This document shows, piece by piece, positions 1 to 9,630 of a stretch of 64,000 nt of DNA. Position numbers and translations under genes: made by a program. The DNA comes from Acinetobacter sp. NIPH 2100 (GTDB lineage: Bacteria; Pseudomonadota; Gammaproteobacteria; Pseudomonadales; Moraxellaceae). The stretch's first letter is position 1; every line of letters starts with the position of its first letter. The stretch is from the NCBI RefSeq assembly GCF_000369805.1, contig NZ_KB850224.1:186001-250000 (forward strand), read 5' to 3'. Below the pieces are notes generated by a model that did not search any database, was not told where the DNA came from, and saw only the letters and a program-made list of their open reading frames with translations.

Positions 1-1643
1 AATTCTTTCAGATAGTTGCCAATCTGGTGTGGTTCATACACATTTGCTGCACGAACTAAAATATCTGGATAAGCTGCGAGCTTAGCTAATATTTCAAATT
101 CTGCTTCTAAAGTTAGCAATTTTGCATCGTAATTTTGAAGAGCAGTGCGATCAAATGGAATATTCTTTTCTGGTGCACGAATATCTACCATACGATTGAC
201 ACGCGCATGTGCATATTGAATGTAATACACCGCATTGTCTTTACTTTGTGAAACTGCAAGGTCTAAGTCAAAGTCGATGTGTTGTTCAGATTTACGCATC
301 ACATAGTAGAAACGTGCGGCATCATTGCCGACTTCCTTACGTAAGTCACGTAACGTCACGAACTGACCAGAACGAGATGACATCTGTACCATCTCGCCAC
401 CACGCCATAAGCTGACGAACTGAACCAAAAGTACAGTCAATTTCTTCGAATCATAGCCCATTGCATCAATGGCCGCTTTTACACGCGAGATATAACCGTG
501 GTGGTCTGAGCCCCAGATATCAATTAGATCGGTATAACCACGTTGTAGCTTATTTAGATGGTAAGCGATGTCAGAGGCAAAGTAAGTGGTTTGACCATTA
601 CGACGTTTTACCACACGGTCTTTTTCATCACCAAACTCAGTGGATTTGAACCAGATGTTACCCTCTTTTTCATACAGGAAGCCACGTTGATCCAGTGTCT
701 CAAGTGCTTCGTCAATTTTGTCTGTTAAAGAGTCTTCGCTAAACCATTTGTCAAAAGTTACACCAAAGTCAGCCAAGTCATCTTTAATGTCATCCAAGAT
801 GGCGTGTAGGGCTGCTTGATGGAACACACGATAAGCTGCACCTAAGTGTTGTTGTGAGTTTGCGATTAGACCATCGATGTGTTTTTCTTTGTCGCCAGAA
901 AGTACGACTTTGTTGCCTTCAGCATCGAGTTCTTCTGCATATTGAACGTCTTCTGGTACATCTTTATAGATGTCAGCAACGGCACGAACGTGTGCATCGC
1001 CATCTTTATCAATAATGCTTTGTGCGATTTCTTTAACGTAGTCACCTTGATAGGCATTTTTAGGGAATACCAGTGTCTGACCGGTTAATTCTAAATAACG
1101 TAAATAAGTTGAAGTCGCCAAGATATCCATTTGACGGCCAGCATCATTGACATAGTATTCACGGTCAACTTTTGCACCTGTTGCTTCTAATAGATTCGCA
1201 ACAGTCATGCCATACGCTGCACCACGCCCATGACCGACATGCAGGCTAGAGGTTGGGTTGGCAGAGACAAATTCAACTTGGATTTTTTTAGCTGCATTAG
1301 CTTGGCTACGACCATAATCATTTTTTTGTGCTTGGATTTGATCGAGTACCGCGTAGCGTTGGTCTGCATTTAAAAAGAAGTTAATAAATCCAGGGCCTGC
1401 AATTTCTGCTTTGCTGATATCTGCCACTTCAGGCAATGCTGCCAAGATTTTTTCAGCAAGATCGCGAGGTTTCATACCTGCCACTTTTGAGCCGATCATG
1501 GCGATATTTGAAGCAAAGTCTCCGTGACTTCGGTCTTTGGTACGGGTTAAATGGCTCGTGTTGGTCCAATCGGAAGGAAGTACACCTTGTTGTTGCAGGG
1601 TTTGTACCGCATGATCGAGAGCTGCTTGTATTGCCGTATTCAT
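1..1643 (-). CDS. argS: Arginyl-tRNA synthetase, C-terminus cut by window edge
   Basis: Class I aminoacyl-tRNA synthetase that charges tRNA-Arg with arginine in the cytoplasm. I translated the minus strand from the ATG at 1643. It opens MNTAIQAALDHAVQTLQQQG, contains the ArgRS N-terminal additional domain, and then has the class I HIGH-type motif as HVGHGRG at about residue 130, preceded by VEFVSANPTS, which is typical of ArgRS. The frame stays open to base 1, giving about 547 residues; the family is usually 570-600, so only the tRNA-binding C-terminal end is missing. The only gene downstream is outside the window. The next gene to the right, the Dyp peroxidase, is on the same strand and ends 172 bases upstream. 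Identification is secure; the 3' end is unknown. Confidence 0.96.
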   Translation of the reverse strand, partial: MNTAIQAALDHAVQTLQQQGVLPSDWTNTSHLTRTKDRSHGDFASNIAMIGSKVAGMKPRDLAEKILAALPEVADISKAEIAGPGFINFFLNADQRYAVLDQIQAQKNDYGRSQANAAKKIQVEFVSANPTSSLHVGHGRGAAYGMTVANLLEATGAKVDREYYVNDAGRQMDILATSTYLRYLELTGQTLVFPKNAYQGDYVKEIAQSIIDKDGDAHVRAVADIYKDVPEDVQYAEELDAEGNKVVLSGDKEKHIDGLIANSQQHLGAAYRVFHQAALHAILDDIKDDLADFGVTFDKWFSEDSLTDKIDEALETLDQRGFLYEKEGNIWFKSTEFGDEKDRVVKRRNGQTTYFASDIAYHLNKLQRGYTDLIDIWGSDHHGYISRVKAAIDAMGYDSKKLTVLLVQFVSLWRGGEMVQMSSRSGQFVTLRDLRKEVGNDAARFYYVMRKSEQHIDFDLDLAVSQSKDNAVYYIQYAHARVNRMVDIRAPEKNIPFDRTALQNYDAKLLTLEAEFEILAKLAAYPDILVRAANVYEPHQIGNYLKE

Positions 1644-1776
1644 AGTTACCGAAAATAAATGTCGCGGAAAAACGACCAATATAGCAAATTTTGTCGACTT
1701 AAGGGGAGTGGGATTTGTGCGGAATTAACATATTCGCAAAAATCTTTTCTGAGTGAGTTGGAATGCTGTGATGAGG

Positions 1777-1809
1777 CAGATGCTATGTTATTGAGAAACA
1801 TAGCATCTG
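1777..1809 (-). terminator. Hairpin after the Dyp peroxidase gene
   Basis: A perfect 13-bp inverted repeat (arms 1777-1789 and 1797-1809, loop of 7) starts 6 bases beyond the peroxidase stop codon. There is no strong T-run on the minus strand, so it may be a weak or Rho-assisted terminator, or simply an mRNA 3'-end stabiliser. Confidence 0.4.
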
Positions 1810-1815
1810 ACGGTT

Positions 1816-2736
1816 TTAGTCTTCTAAAATTTGTTCTAATAATTCATCGCTTGGCGCAAAATAATAAGCACCGTCAATGGCAGTGGTGAAATGCAGCAAA
1901 CGATCGTGAATGCCATCACCCGTGGTGCCAAACATACGTTTTAGCATCTCATCAATAATGCTTAAATTGTTGGTATAGGCGACAAAGAATAAGCCTTGTT
2001 CACCTTTGCCATCGCCATAAGGCAAGCTGTGGCGCAAGATTTCCATTTCCTCGCCTTCATCGTCTTCAACAACTGTACGTGCCACATGTGAGTTTTCTGG
2101 TTTTACATCGTCATCCAGCTCAATTGACTCAAGTTTGGTACGGCCAAACACATGTTCTTGTGCATCGACTTTCAGCATTTGCCATTTTGTCAGATCGTGA
2201 ATATAACGCTGTGCAAAGATAAAGCTGCCATCGGCAAAGGCACCTGCTGTTTCTGGCAGTAATGCTGCTTCTGCACGGTCATCTGGAAATTGCGGATTCT
2301 CTGTTCCATCAATAAAGCCAGTCATGTCACGACCGTCAAAGAAGCGGAAACAGGCGCGCTCATCCAAGACCTCGACTTTGTCTTGAATTCCTGTAAAAAA
2401 AGCTTGGCTCATGGCAAAACAAATATCTGCACGCGCACTGGCAAGATGAATAAATACATCGGCTGGCACTACAGGCATGTTAAATGCGCCCCGTTGCGGG
2501 TCGAGCTGTTTAAATCCTTCAGGTGTTTGTGAGTTGAGTTGTGCCCAAAGTTCGGGACCAAAAGCGATGGCTGTTTTAATCTGGTCATTTGGATGCTGTG
2601 TGATCAGGCGGTCACGTGTTGAAAGGAGAGCTTCAATCTGTTGTTTTAATTCGGCAATCGTTAAATCTTTTAAACGTAAAACAATAAAGCGGGCATGGTC
2701 AGAAGGTAATGGAAGAATGACAGATTGCGCAGTCAT
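1816..2736 (-). CDS. Dyp-type haem peroxidase
   Basis: Member of the dye-decolourising peroxidase superfamily (YfeX-like subgroup), cytoplasmic haem enzymes that use H2O2. The hallmark GXXDG motif is present as GFIDGTENP at about residue 137, supplying the distal Asp. Further on there is an arginine in the RHSLPYG segment that fits the family's distal Arg. I chose the ATG at 2736 (MTAQSVILP), not the upstream codon at 2772, because AAGGAG lies 8 bases before it; this gives 306 residues, the usual length for the family. There is no signal peptide and no encapsulin gene nearby. It is monocistronic between argS and a divergent LysE-type gene. The physiological substrate cannot be told from sequence. 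Confidence 0.92.
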   Translation of the reverse strand: MTAQSVILPLPSDHARFIVLRLKDLTIAELKQQIEALLSTRDRLITQHPNDQIKTAIAFGPELWAQLNSQTPEGFKQLDPQRGAFNMPVVPADVFIHLASARADICFAMSQAFFTGIQDKVEVLDERACFRFFDGRDMTGFIDGTENPQFPDDRAEAALLPETAGAFADGSFIFAQRYIHDLTKWQMLKVDAQEHVFGRTKLESIELDDDVKPENSHVARTVVEDDEGEEMEILRHSLPYGDGKGEQGLFFVAYTNNLSIIDEMLKRMFGTTGDGIHDRLLHFTTAIDGAYYFAPSDELLEQILED

Positions 2737-2893
2737 TAAAAACTCCTTAGTTATTTTTAAGGGGGAAAACAATAATTGTGCCTGATGTTGCTTAGGCTGA
2801 GTAGCTTATTTGTGAAATTTTATTGCCTAAAAATGCATCGTAAGTGGTCAATAAAACGGTATAATTCATCTTTTATTGTTTGACGCTGTCGTT

Positions 2894-3517
2894 ATGTCTT
2901 TGCAGGTTTGGTTTGCTTTTATGTTGGCGTGCTGGGTGATTAGCATCTCGCCAGGCGCAGGCGCAATTGCATCCATGTCGAGTGGTCTTAATTATGGCTT
3001 TCGGCATGGTTACTGGAATGTCATAGGTCTGCAGCTCGCATTGATGCTTCAGTTCATGATTGTGGCCGCAGGGGTTGGTGTGCTATTTGCGACAACACCT
3101 TGGGCTTTTCAGATAGTGAAATGGTTTGGTGTCGCTTATTTGGTTTATTTGGCCTATAAGCAATGGACTGCACCCATTCAAACCATTGAGATTCAGCAGG
3201 AACAACCTCAATCAGCGATCGCCTTAATATTCAAAGGCTTTGTGGTGAATATGAGTAACCCTAAAGCGATTGTATTCTTGTTGGCTGTTTTACCGCAGTT
3301 TCTGGATTTGAGCCGACCACAATGGCTGCAATACCTGATCATGGCGATCACGATGGTGGTAATCGATCTGATTGTGATGGCGGGTTATACTGGGCTTGCA
3401 TCGAAAGTATTAAGACTGCTTCGTTCCCCGACACAGCAAAAATATTTAAATCGTGGTTTTGCAGTGATGTTTAGTGGTGCAGCGCTTTTACTCAGTGCGA
3501 TCCAACAGTCAAGCTAA
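2894..3517 (+). CDS. LysE/RhtB-family exporter
   Basis: Inner-membrane protein of the LysE/RhtB translocator family, which exports amino acids or similar small metabolites. The first hydrophobic segment ends in the family signature SPGAGAIASMSSGLNYGFRHG, followed by four or five further membrane segments, and the segment MSNPKAIVFLLAVLPQF is also typical. A TTG lies upstream at 2876, but the ATG at 2894 (MSLQVWFAF) gives the usual start and 207 residues. No strong ribosome binding site is visible for either. It is transcribed divergently from the peroxidase and converges on znuB with a 9-base gap. The substrate is not predictable. Confidence 0.87.
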   Translation: MSLQVWFAFMLACWVISISPGAGAIASMSSGLNYGFRHGYWNVIGLQLALMLQFMIVAAGVGVLFATTPWAFQIVKWFGVAYLVYLAYKQWTAPIQTIEIQQEQPQSAIALIFKGFVVNMSNPKAIVFLLAVLPQFLDLSRPQWLQYLIMAITMVVIDLIVMAGYTGLASKVLRLLRSPTQQKYLNRGFAVMFSGAALLLSAIQQSS

Positions 3518-3526
3518 CTGCCCTGA

Positions 3527-4336
3527 TTAGGCAGATTGAGCTTGGCTTTTTAATTTCTGCGCGATGAAAATAGCGGCAAAGCAAAGCGCCATACACAGTA
3601 CAATACTTAAGCCTGTGGAAATGTTGAGTGCGGCACTTGACCATAGGCCAACCGTAACACCGAACTGTGCCAATACAAATGCCCAGACCACCATTTGTTT
3701 GGGCGAGTGCGCCAGTAAGCGTGCGCTCAGGGCTGGAATTACCAGTAAAGCACCCATCAATAATGAACCGACAGCACGTAATGCCAATACGGTAAATAAT
3801 GCCAATAACAACATAAAGATTAAACGTTGCCAATTGGCACTGACGCCTTCACTCATGGCGATATCTGGATCAATCGCAATTTGAATCTGCGCGGACCACG
3901 AGCGATAAAGTACGATTAATGCCGCTGCAATGACAACCGCAAACATCGGTAGATCAGTCCACTCGATACTCAGCAGGTCACCAAACAAATAGCTTAACAG
4001 TTCGGGGCGTAAGCTAGGTACTTGCTGAATCAGTAATAGACCAGAACAGAGTAAGGTGGCGGAGCTTAAAGCCAGTAATGCATCATTTGGGAGACGCGAA
4101 TCGTGTAAAACCCAAAGAAGAGCCACCAGCAACAGCGCAAGGCAAGCAACACCCAGCCAGAAAGGTAAATTCAGAATCCCTGCAACAGCTACGCCAAGTA
4201 AGGTGCCATGTGCCATGGTATCCGCAAAAAAAGACATTCTACGCCATAGCATCAGGCAGCCGAGAGGGGCAGTCAGAAAAACCAGAAGTGACCCCATAAT
4301 CCAAGCAGGGAGGAGGAGTTGTAACCATTCCATCAT
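3527..4336 (-). CDS. znuB: Zinc ABC transporter permease ZnuB
   Basis: Membrane permease of the high-affinity Zn(II) importer ZnuABC (ABC-3 family). The 269-residue protein is almost entirely hydrophobic, with about eight predicted membrane helices. It contains the ABC-3 signature near GSLLMGALLVIPALSARLLA, where the ATP-binding subunit docks. Two adjacent ATGs (4336 and 4333) could start it. It is the last gene of zur-znuC-znuB, 3 bases after the znuC stop, so translation is probably coupled. Zur is expected to repress the operon under zinc sufficiency. Confidence 0.95.
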   Translation of the reverse strand: MMEWLQLLLPAWIMGSLLVFLTAPLGCLMLWRRMSFFADTMAHGTLLGVAVAGILNLPFWLGVACLALLLVALLWVLHDSRLPNDALLALSSATLLCSGLLLIQQVPSLRPELLSYLFGDLLSIEWTDLPMFAVVIAAALIVLYRSWSAQIQIAIDPDIAMSEGVSANWQRLIFMLLLALFTVLALRAVGSLLMGALLVIPALSARLLAHSPKQMVVWAFVLAQFGVTVGLWSSAALNISTGLSIVLCMALCFAAIFIAQKLKSQAQSA

Positions 4337-4339
4337 GGC

Positions 4340-5128
4340 TTAGACCTTTGGCTCAGGGTGAATGTGTGGGCGTGGATCGTGCGAACAAGGTTCGGCATGG
4401 TCACTGTGTCCACAGTGATTGTGATGATGCTGATAGAACATGCGTTGAGTGCCAAAAATCGCTTGGTATTCAGGATGTTGTTGAATGCTTTCAGGCAAGC
4501 CACTGCAACAAATATGTTTGTTGAGGCAGACCACGCGATGTGTACCTTGCATGACCCATTGTAGATCATGTGACACCATCAGGACGGCACAACCATAGCG
4601 CTCAGGCAAACTACGTACATATTCATACAGTTCAGCCTCAGACTGAATGTCTAGACCTTGCATGGGTTCATCCAGTACCAGAATATCTGGCTGACGTAAT
4701 AAAGCACGCGCCAGTAAAACCCGTTGCCGTTCACCGCCAGAAAGTTGCTGTACTTTAGATGACTGTAATTTTTGAATGCCTGTATCGCGAATAATCTCTT
4801 CACGTAAAACTGTTTCACAGACTTCTAGATCTAGTAAATCTTGTACGCGTAAAGGTAGGCTGGCAGAAGGGTTGAACTTCTGTGGCACATAAGCCAATTT
4901 TAATTTTTTAGAAAAATGAACTTTGCCTTTATTCGGCGGCATGATACCCAATAGCACTTTGATTAATGTCGATTTGCCTGCGCCATTGGGACCAATCAGC
5001 GTCACAATCTCTTTTGCTTGCAAGGCAAAATCTACATTTCTTAAAATATCCAGTTCATCACGTCGAACCGAAATATTCTCCAGTTGAATAAGTGGAGTGC
5101 TTACTGACGGGTTCTGCACTGATGACAT
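4340..5128 (-). CDS. znuC: Zinc ABC transporter ATP-binding protein ZnuC
   Basis: ATPase subunit of the ZnuABC zinc importer, cytoplasmic face of the inner membrane. It has Walker A GPNGAGKST (about residues 43-51), signature LSGGERQR, Walker B ILVLDEP and the switch histidine in MVSHDLQW. The C-terminal 40 residues are rich in His and Cys (HHHNHCGHSDHAEPCSHD), a tail that could bind zinc and sense it at the ATPase; many ZnuC proteins have a shorter tail. The start codon lies inside the end of zur (28-base overlap), indicating translational coupling. znuB follows 3 bases after the stop. Confidence 0.95.
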   Translation of the reverse strand: MSSVQNPSVSTPLIQLENISVRRDELDILRNVDFALQAKEIVTLIGPNGAGKSTLIKVLLGIMPPNKGKVHFSKKLKLAYVPQKFNPSASLPLRVQDLLDLEVCETVLREEIIRDTGIQKLQSSKVQQLSGGERQRVLLARALLRQPDILVLDEPMQGLDIQSEAELYEYVRSLPERYGCAVLMVSHDLQWVMQGTHRVVCLNKHICCSGLPESIQQHPEYQAIFGTQRMFYQHHHNHCGHSDHAEPCSHDPRPHIHPEPKV

Positions 5129-5598
5129 TTTCCAGAAATTTCAATAATGCTGTGTTGAGCGGAAAATTGGTCTGAAGCCGCAAGTTGATCAAGTTGTTGG
5201 ATCAAACCCTGTGCGGATGCCTCTTTGACAGAATGGCATTCCGTACAAATCAGGAATGCCGCCTGATGGCCTTCACGTGGATGGCAACAAGGGATATAGG
5301 CATTAATAGAGGTCAGTCTGTGGATTAAGCCTTTTTCTAATAAAAAGTCTAAGGTACGGTATACCGTAGGAGGCGCAGCAGGGCGGTCTGCCTGACCTTT
5401 AATTTTAGCCAATAAATCATACGCACCCATTGGTGCAGAGGCATTTAAAATGAGTTCAAGTACTTCTTTACGTAAAGGTGTGAGGCGAGCGCCAGTCGCA
5501 GTACATAAAATTTCTGCTTCGGCAAGGCGCGCTTTAATATCGTGATGACCGTGAACACCATGTAAAGCATTGTCATGTTCATGTGAACAAGAACTCAT
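5101..5598 (-). CDS. zur: Zinc uptake regulator Zur (Fur family)
   Basis: Fur-family Zn(II)-responsive repressor of zinc uptake. The winged helix includes PTVYRTLDFLLEKGLIHRL, the family recognition region. The structural Cys4 zinc site is visible as CTECHS plus the C-terminal CHQC pair. The N-terminus is unusually rich in His (HEHDNALHGVHGHHD), so extra metal binding is possible. The gene is the first of zur-znuC-znuB and overlaps znuC by 28 bases. Because its own promoter region carries Zur-like palindromes, autoregulation is likely. Distinguished from Fur and PerR by the zinc-uptake context and the absence of a Fur-like iron site context. Confidence 0.94.
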   Translation of the reverse strand: MSSCSHEHDNALHGVHGHHDIKARLAEAEILCTATGARLTPLRKEVLELILNASAPMGAYDLLAKIKGQADRPAAPPTVYRTLDFLLEKGLIHRLTSINAYIPCCHPREGHQAAFLICTECHSVKEASAQGLIQQLDQLAASDQFSAQHSIIEISGKCHQCRTRQ

Positions 5599-5676
5599 AG
5601 ATTGACCTCATTGTTTTTGTAGAGCGGATTGAATTCTCACTGACATGAAGTGTCTGAGTTGTGCTTCAATCGCCCC

Positions 5677-5704
5677 GTTATCATAACATGCTATTTATGA
5701 TAAC
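5677..5704. promoter_or_regulatory. Zur-like inverted repeat upstream of zur
   Basis: GTTATCATAA (5677-5686) and its exact reverse complement TTATGATAAC (5695-5704) are separated by 8 bases, 79 bases upstream of zur. The left arm extends to GTTATCATAAC-ATG, close to the gammaproteobacterial Zur core GTTATAnTATAAC. Most likely a Zur operator for zur-znuCB; function is inferred from position and resemblance. Confidence 0.65.
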
Positions 5705-5777
5705 TATCTATATAAGTTAAATGCACGACGGATAGTGCAGCGAATCTAAAAATAGACATAGGCATTTTTTAACTTTT

Positions 5778-5790
5778 GTTATATTATAAC
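5778..5790. promoter_or_regulatory. Zur box in the znuA promoter
   Basis: GTTATATTATAAC is a perfect 6-1-6 palindrome, 29 bases before the znuA start codon, and matches the core of the known Zur consensus (TGTTATAnTATAACA type). It overlaps the likely -10 region, consistent with repression by promoter occlusion. Confidence 0.78.
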
Positions 5791-5818
5791 ATGCTTCGCT
5801 AAATTGAGTAATGTTGAG

Positions 5819-6658
5819 ATGTCTCGCCTATTTGTTTTTGTCTTGTTTTCGATGTTAAGCACATGGGGCTGGACACAAAGCTTGGTGGTTTCAACACACC
5901 CAATTTATCTAATTGCCAAACAAGTAACAGAGGGGGTAGAGGAACCGATTCTGTTATTAAAAGACCAAAGTGGTCATGACGTACAACTGACACCCGCACA
6001 CCGTAAAGCAATTCAAGATGCCTCTTTGGTGATTTGGCTTGGGAAAGCGCATGAAGCGCCGCTCGAAAAAATGCTCAGTCAGAACCGTAAAGCAATCGCA
6101 ATCTTAGATTCAGGCATTTTAACGACCTTGCCACTGCGTAATTTACGTGGTGCTTCTCTGGCGAACACTGTTGATAGTCATGTTTGGTTAGATCCAAATA
6201 ACGCGGTACGTATCGCTTTCTTTATTGCAACCTTGCGTTCGCAGCAATATCCAGAAAATAGAGCCACATATATGGCCAATGCCAAAGAGTTTTCTCAACA
6301 AATGCGACAAGCGTCGCAACAGTATGAAAGCTCAAACAAGGCAAAGAACTATTGGTCTTATCATGATGCCTATCAATATCTAGAAAGAGCATTGAACCTG
6401 AAATTTGCAGGGGCATTGACCGATGACCCGCATATCGCACCGACTGCAGCTCAAATTAAGTACTTAAGAGACAACCGTCCGCAAAATAAAATGTGCTTAT
6501 TGGCCGAAACGACAGCAAGTGCCAGTCAGTACCAAAAAATGAACCCAGTAGTTTTCCAATCCGTCGATGAGAGCATGCGTGGTGAAGACAATTTTGTAAC
6601 AGCATGGAAAAAATTGGCTTTAAAAACTGATAAATGCGTAATAAGTGCACAAAATTGA
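5819..6658 (+). CDS. znuA: Zinc ABC transporter substrate-binding protein ZnuA
   Basis: Periplasmic zinc-binding lipid-free receptor of ZnuABC (cluster A-I binding protein). A signal peptide covers about the first 20 residues (cleavage probably after TWG or WTQ). Metal-ligand histidines are visible in THPIYLIA, DSHVWLDP and SYHDAYQYL. The acidic His-rich loop found in E. coli ZnuA is absent here. I prefer the ATG at 5819 (MSRLFVFVL); a TTG at 5804 would add five residues in front of the signal peptide. It is divergent from zur-znuCB across a 220-base region holding two Zur-like palindromes. Confidence 0.92.
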   Translation: MSRLFVFVLFSMLSTWGWTQSLVVSTHPIYLIAKQVTEGVEEPILLLKDQSGHDVQLTPAHRKAIQDASLVIWLGKAHEAPLEKMLSQNRKAIAILDSGILTTLPLRNLRGASLANTVDSHVWLDPNNAVRIAFFIATLRSQQYPENRATYMANAKEFSQQMRQASQQYESSNKAKNYWSYHDAYQYLERALNLKFAGALTDDPHIAPTAAQIKYLRDNRPQNKMCLLAETTASASQYQKMNPVVFQSVDESMRGEDNFVTAWKKLALKTDKCVISAQN

Positions 6659-6735
6659 TCAAAAAAATAAAAATCAATTGACTCTAGCGTCAAAAAATAT
6701 GGTAACGAAAAAAGCAGACTTAAGTCGAGAAAAGA

Positions 6736-6764
6736 TTGCATGTTCAGGGGTGTAACTCTATAAT
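6736..6764 (+). promoter_or_regulatory. Sigma70 promoter of the atp operon
   Basis: TTGCAT (6736-6741), 17-base spacer, and perfect TATAAT (6759-6764). It lies 64 bases upstream of atpI and is the only strong promoter match before the operon. Confidence 0.75.
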
Positions 6765-6828
6765 GCCTGCGATTCGAAACGATCATGATTAAAACTTGTC
6801 AAGCAGTTATGCTGTAAGTGGGTAAAAA

Positions 6829-7227
6829 ATGAGCCAAACTAGTCGCATGATTGACCGACGATTAGCAAAAGCTTTGGTCTTCTTACAAGCCTGTATGATT
6901 CCTGTTGCAGCTTTGCTTGCATGGGTAATGAAAGATACAACTGCTGCTTTGAGTGCTGCGCTTGGGGCTTTGGTATGTTGGTTGGCACATTGTTATTTTG
7001 CTTGGCAGTCGTTTAGAACGGCAGGCGCAAGAGCATCAAAACAAGTCATGCTGAATATGTACCGAGGAATGCTCGGTAAGTTTGCGATTGTGATCGTGGG
7101 TTTTATATTAATTTTGAGCAATGTTAAACCGCTGTCACCGGTTGCATTGTTTTGTGGATTTATTCTCGTACAAGCGATGTCGTGGGTCGCGCCATTTTGG
7201 GTGGCACGACTACAAAAACGAGGATAA
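6829..7227 (+). CDS. atpI: ATP synthase subunit I
   Basis: Small membrane protein encoded first in many bacterial F-ATPase operons; in other species it assists assembly of the c-ring or Mg handling and is not part of the final enzyme. The 132 residues carry four hydrophobic segments, and the sequence between helices (ASKQVMLNMYRGMLGKFAIV) resembles other gammaproteobacterial AtpI. It is separated from atpB by 99 bases, but no terminator is visible between them. Confidence 0.87.
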   Translation: MSQTSRMIDRRLAKALVFLQACMIPVAALLAWVMKDTTAALSAALGALVCWLAHCYFAWQSFRTAGARASKQVMLNMYRGMLGKFAIVIVGFILILSNVKPLSPVALFCGFILVQAMSWVAPFWVARLQKRG

Positions 7228-7323
7228 GGCACATTTTGAGATTTTTGGAAGTAGAGGCGGGATCTTTGCCATCCGCTTGATTCGTTTCTCTTCTTTTTAA
7301 TGATTGACATTGACCAGGTGTGA

Positions 7324-8202
<879 letters not shown>

Positions 8203-8251
8203 TGGTATTGCCTAACTATCACCTGATCGTTGGGCTTAAATTTTAGTTTAA

Positions 8252-8530
<279 letters not shown>

Positions 8531-8569
8531 TAGCTTAATTCCTAAATCCACATATTGAGGAATAGCGAA

Positions 8570-9040
8570 ATGAATATCAACCTCACATTGATTGGCCAAG
8601 CAATTGCATTTGCGATCTTTGTCGCATTCTGCATGAAGTTTGTTTGGCCTCCACTAATCAATGCGATTAGTGAGCGTCAGCGTAAAATCGCTGATGGCTT
8701 AAACGCTGCTGAAAAAGCAAAAGCTGACCTTGCTGATGCGCAAGCACAAGTTAAGGCAGAATTAGACGCAGCGAAAGCACAAGCGGCTCAATTGATCGAA
8801 CAAGCGAACCGTCGTTCAGCACAATTGATCGAAGAAGCGCGTACCCAAGCATCTGCTGAAGGTGAGCGTATTCGTCAACAGGCGAAAGAAACTGTTGATC
8901 AAGACATCAATTCTGCTCGCGAAGAATTACGTCAACAAGTTGCTGCTTTGGCAGTTGCTGGTGCAGAGAAAATTCTGAACCAACAAGTTGACGCAGAAGC
9001 TCATAATGCCATGCTGAATCAGCTGGCTGCTAAACTTTAA
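8570..9040 (+). CDS. atpF: F1Fo ATP synthase subunit b
   Basis: Peripheral-stalk subunit: one N-terminal membrane helix (about residues 5-25) followed by a long charged Ala/Gln/Glu-rich coiled coil that dimerises and binds delta. The ATG at 8570 (MNINLTLIG), preceded by GAGGAATAGCG, gives the normal 156 residues; a TTG five codons upstream is not needed. Fourth gene of the operon. Confidence 0.96.
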   Translation: MNINLTLIGQAIAFAIFVAFCMKFVWPPLINAISERQRKIADGLNAAEKAKADLADAQAQVKAELDAAKAQAAQLIEQANRRSAQLIEEARTQASAEGERIRQQAKETVDQDINSAREELRQQVAALAVAGAEKILNQQVDAEAHNAMLNQLAAKL

Positions 9041-9051
9041 GCGAGGCGAAT

Positions 9052-9588
9052 ATGGCTGAACTCTTGACGTTAGCACGCCCGTATGCCAAAGCAGCATTTG
9101 CTTATGCTTCTGAGCAAGGTGCAACTGACAATTGGTCGAATGCATTACAACTGCTCAGTGCTGCGGTGCAAGATGAAGCATTTTCCGCTTATTTAAATCG
9201 CCCTGAGCTGACTCCTGCGGAACAAGTAGGTCTTTTTGCTAAAGTTTTAGGTGAAGATCAAACTGCATCAGTGTCTAACTTTTTGACATTGCTTGCGGAT
9301 AACGATCGTTTAGTTTTATTGCCTGAAATCGCAGCAGAATACGAACTACTTAAATCGCAGAACAACAACACATTGGAAGTAGAGATTGAATCTGCTTTTC
9401 CAATCGATGCGACACAAGAGCATATTTTAGCTCATGCGCTTGAAAAACGTTTTAACAGAACAGTTCATGTCACTGTTAACGTTAATCCAGCGTTGATCGC
9501 AGGTGTTGTGATTCGTGCAGGCGACCAAGTGATAGATGACTCTGCGCTTAACAAGCTTGAAAAAATGCGGACTCGTCTTCTTGCGTAA
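9052..9588 (+). CDS. atpH: F1Fo ATP synthase subunit delta
   Basis: Delta subunit that joins the b stalk to the top of the alpha3beta3 head. The N-terminal helical domain begins [15 protein letters not shown], and the C-terminal motif [20 protein letters not shown] is the family signature. The length of 178 residues is normal. It starts 11 bases after atpF. Confidence 0.97.
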   Translation: MAELLTLARPYAKAAFAYASEQGATDNWSNALQLLSAAVQDEAFSAYLNRPELTPAEQVGLFAKVLGEDQTASVSNFLTLLADNDRLVLLPEIAAEYELLKSQNNNTLEVEIESAFPIDATQEHILAHALEKRFNRTVHVTVNVNPALIAGVVIRAGDQVIDDSALNKLEKMRTRLLA

Positions 9589-9630
9589 TAGCAAAAAGAC
9601 TGAACTTAAAAAAGATTGAGGAATAGCGCA

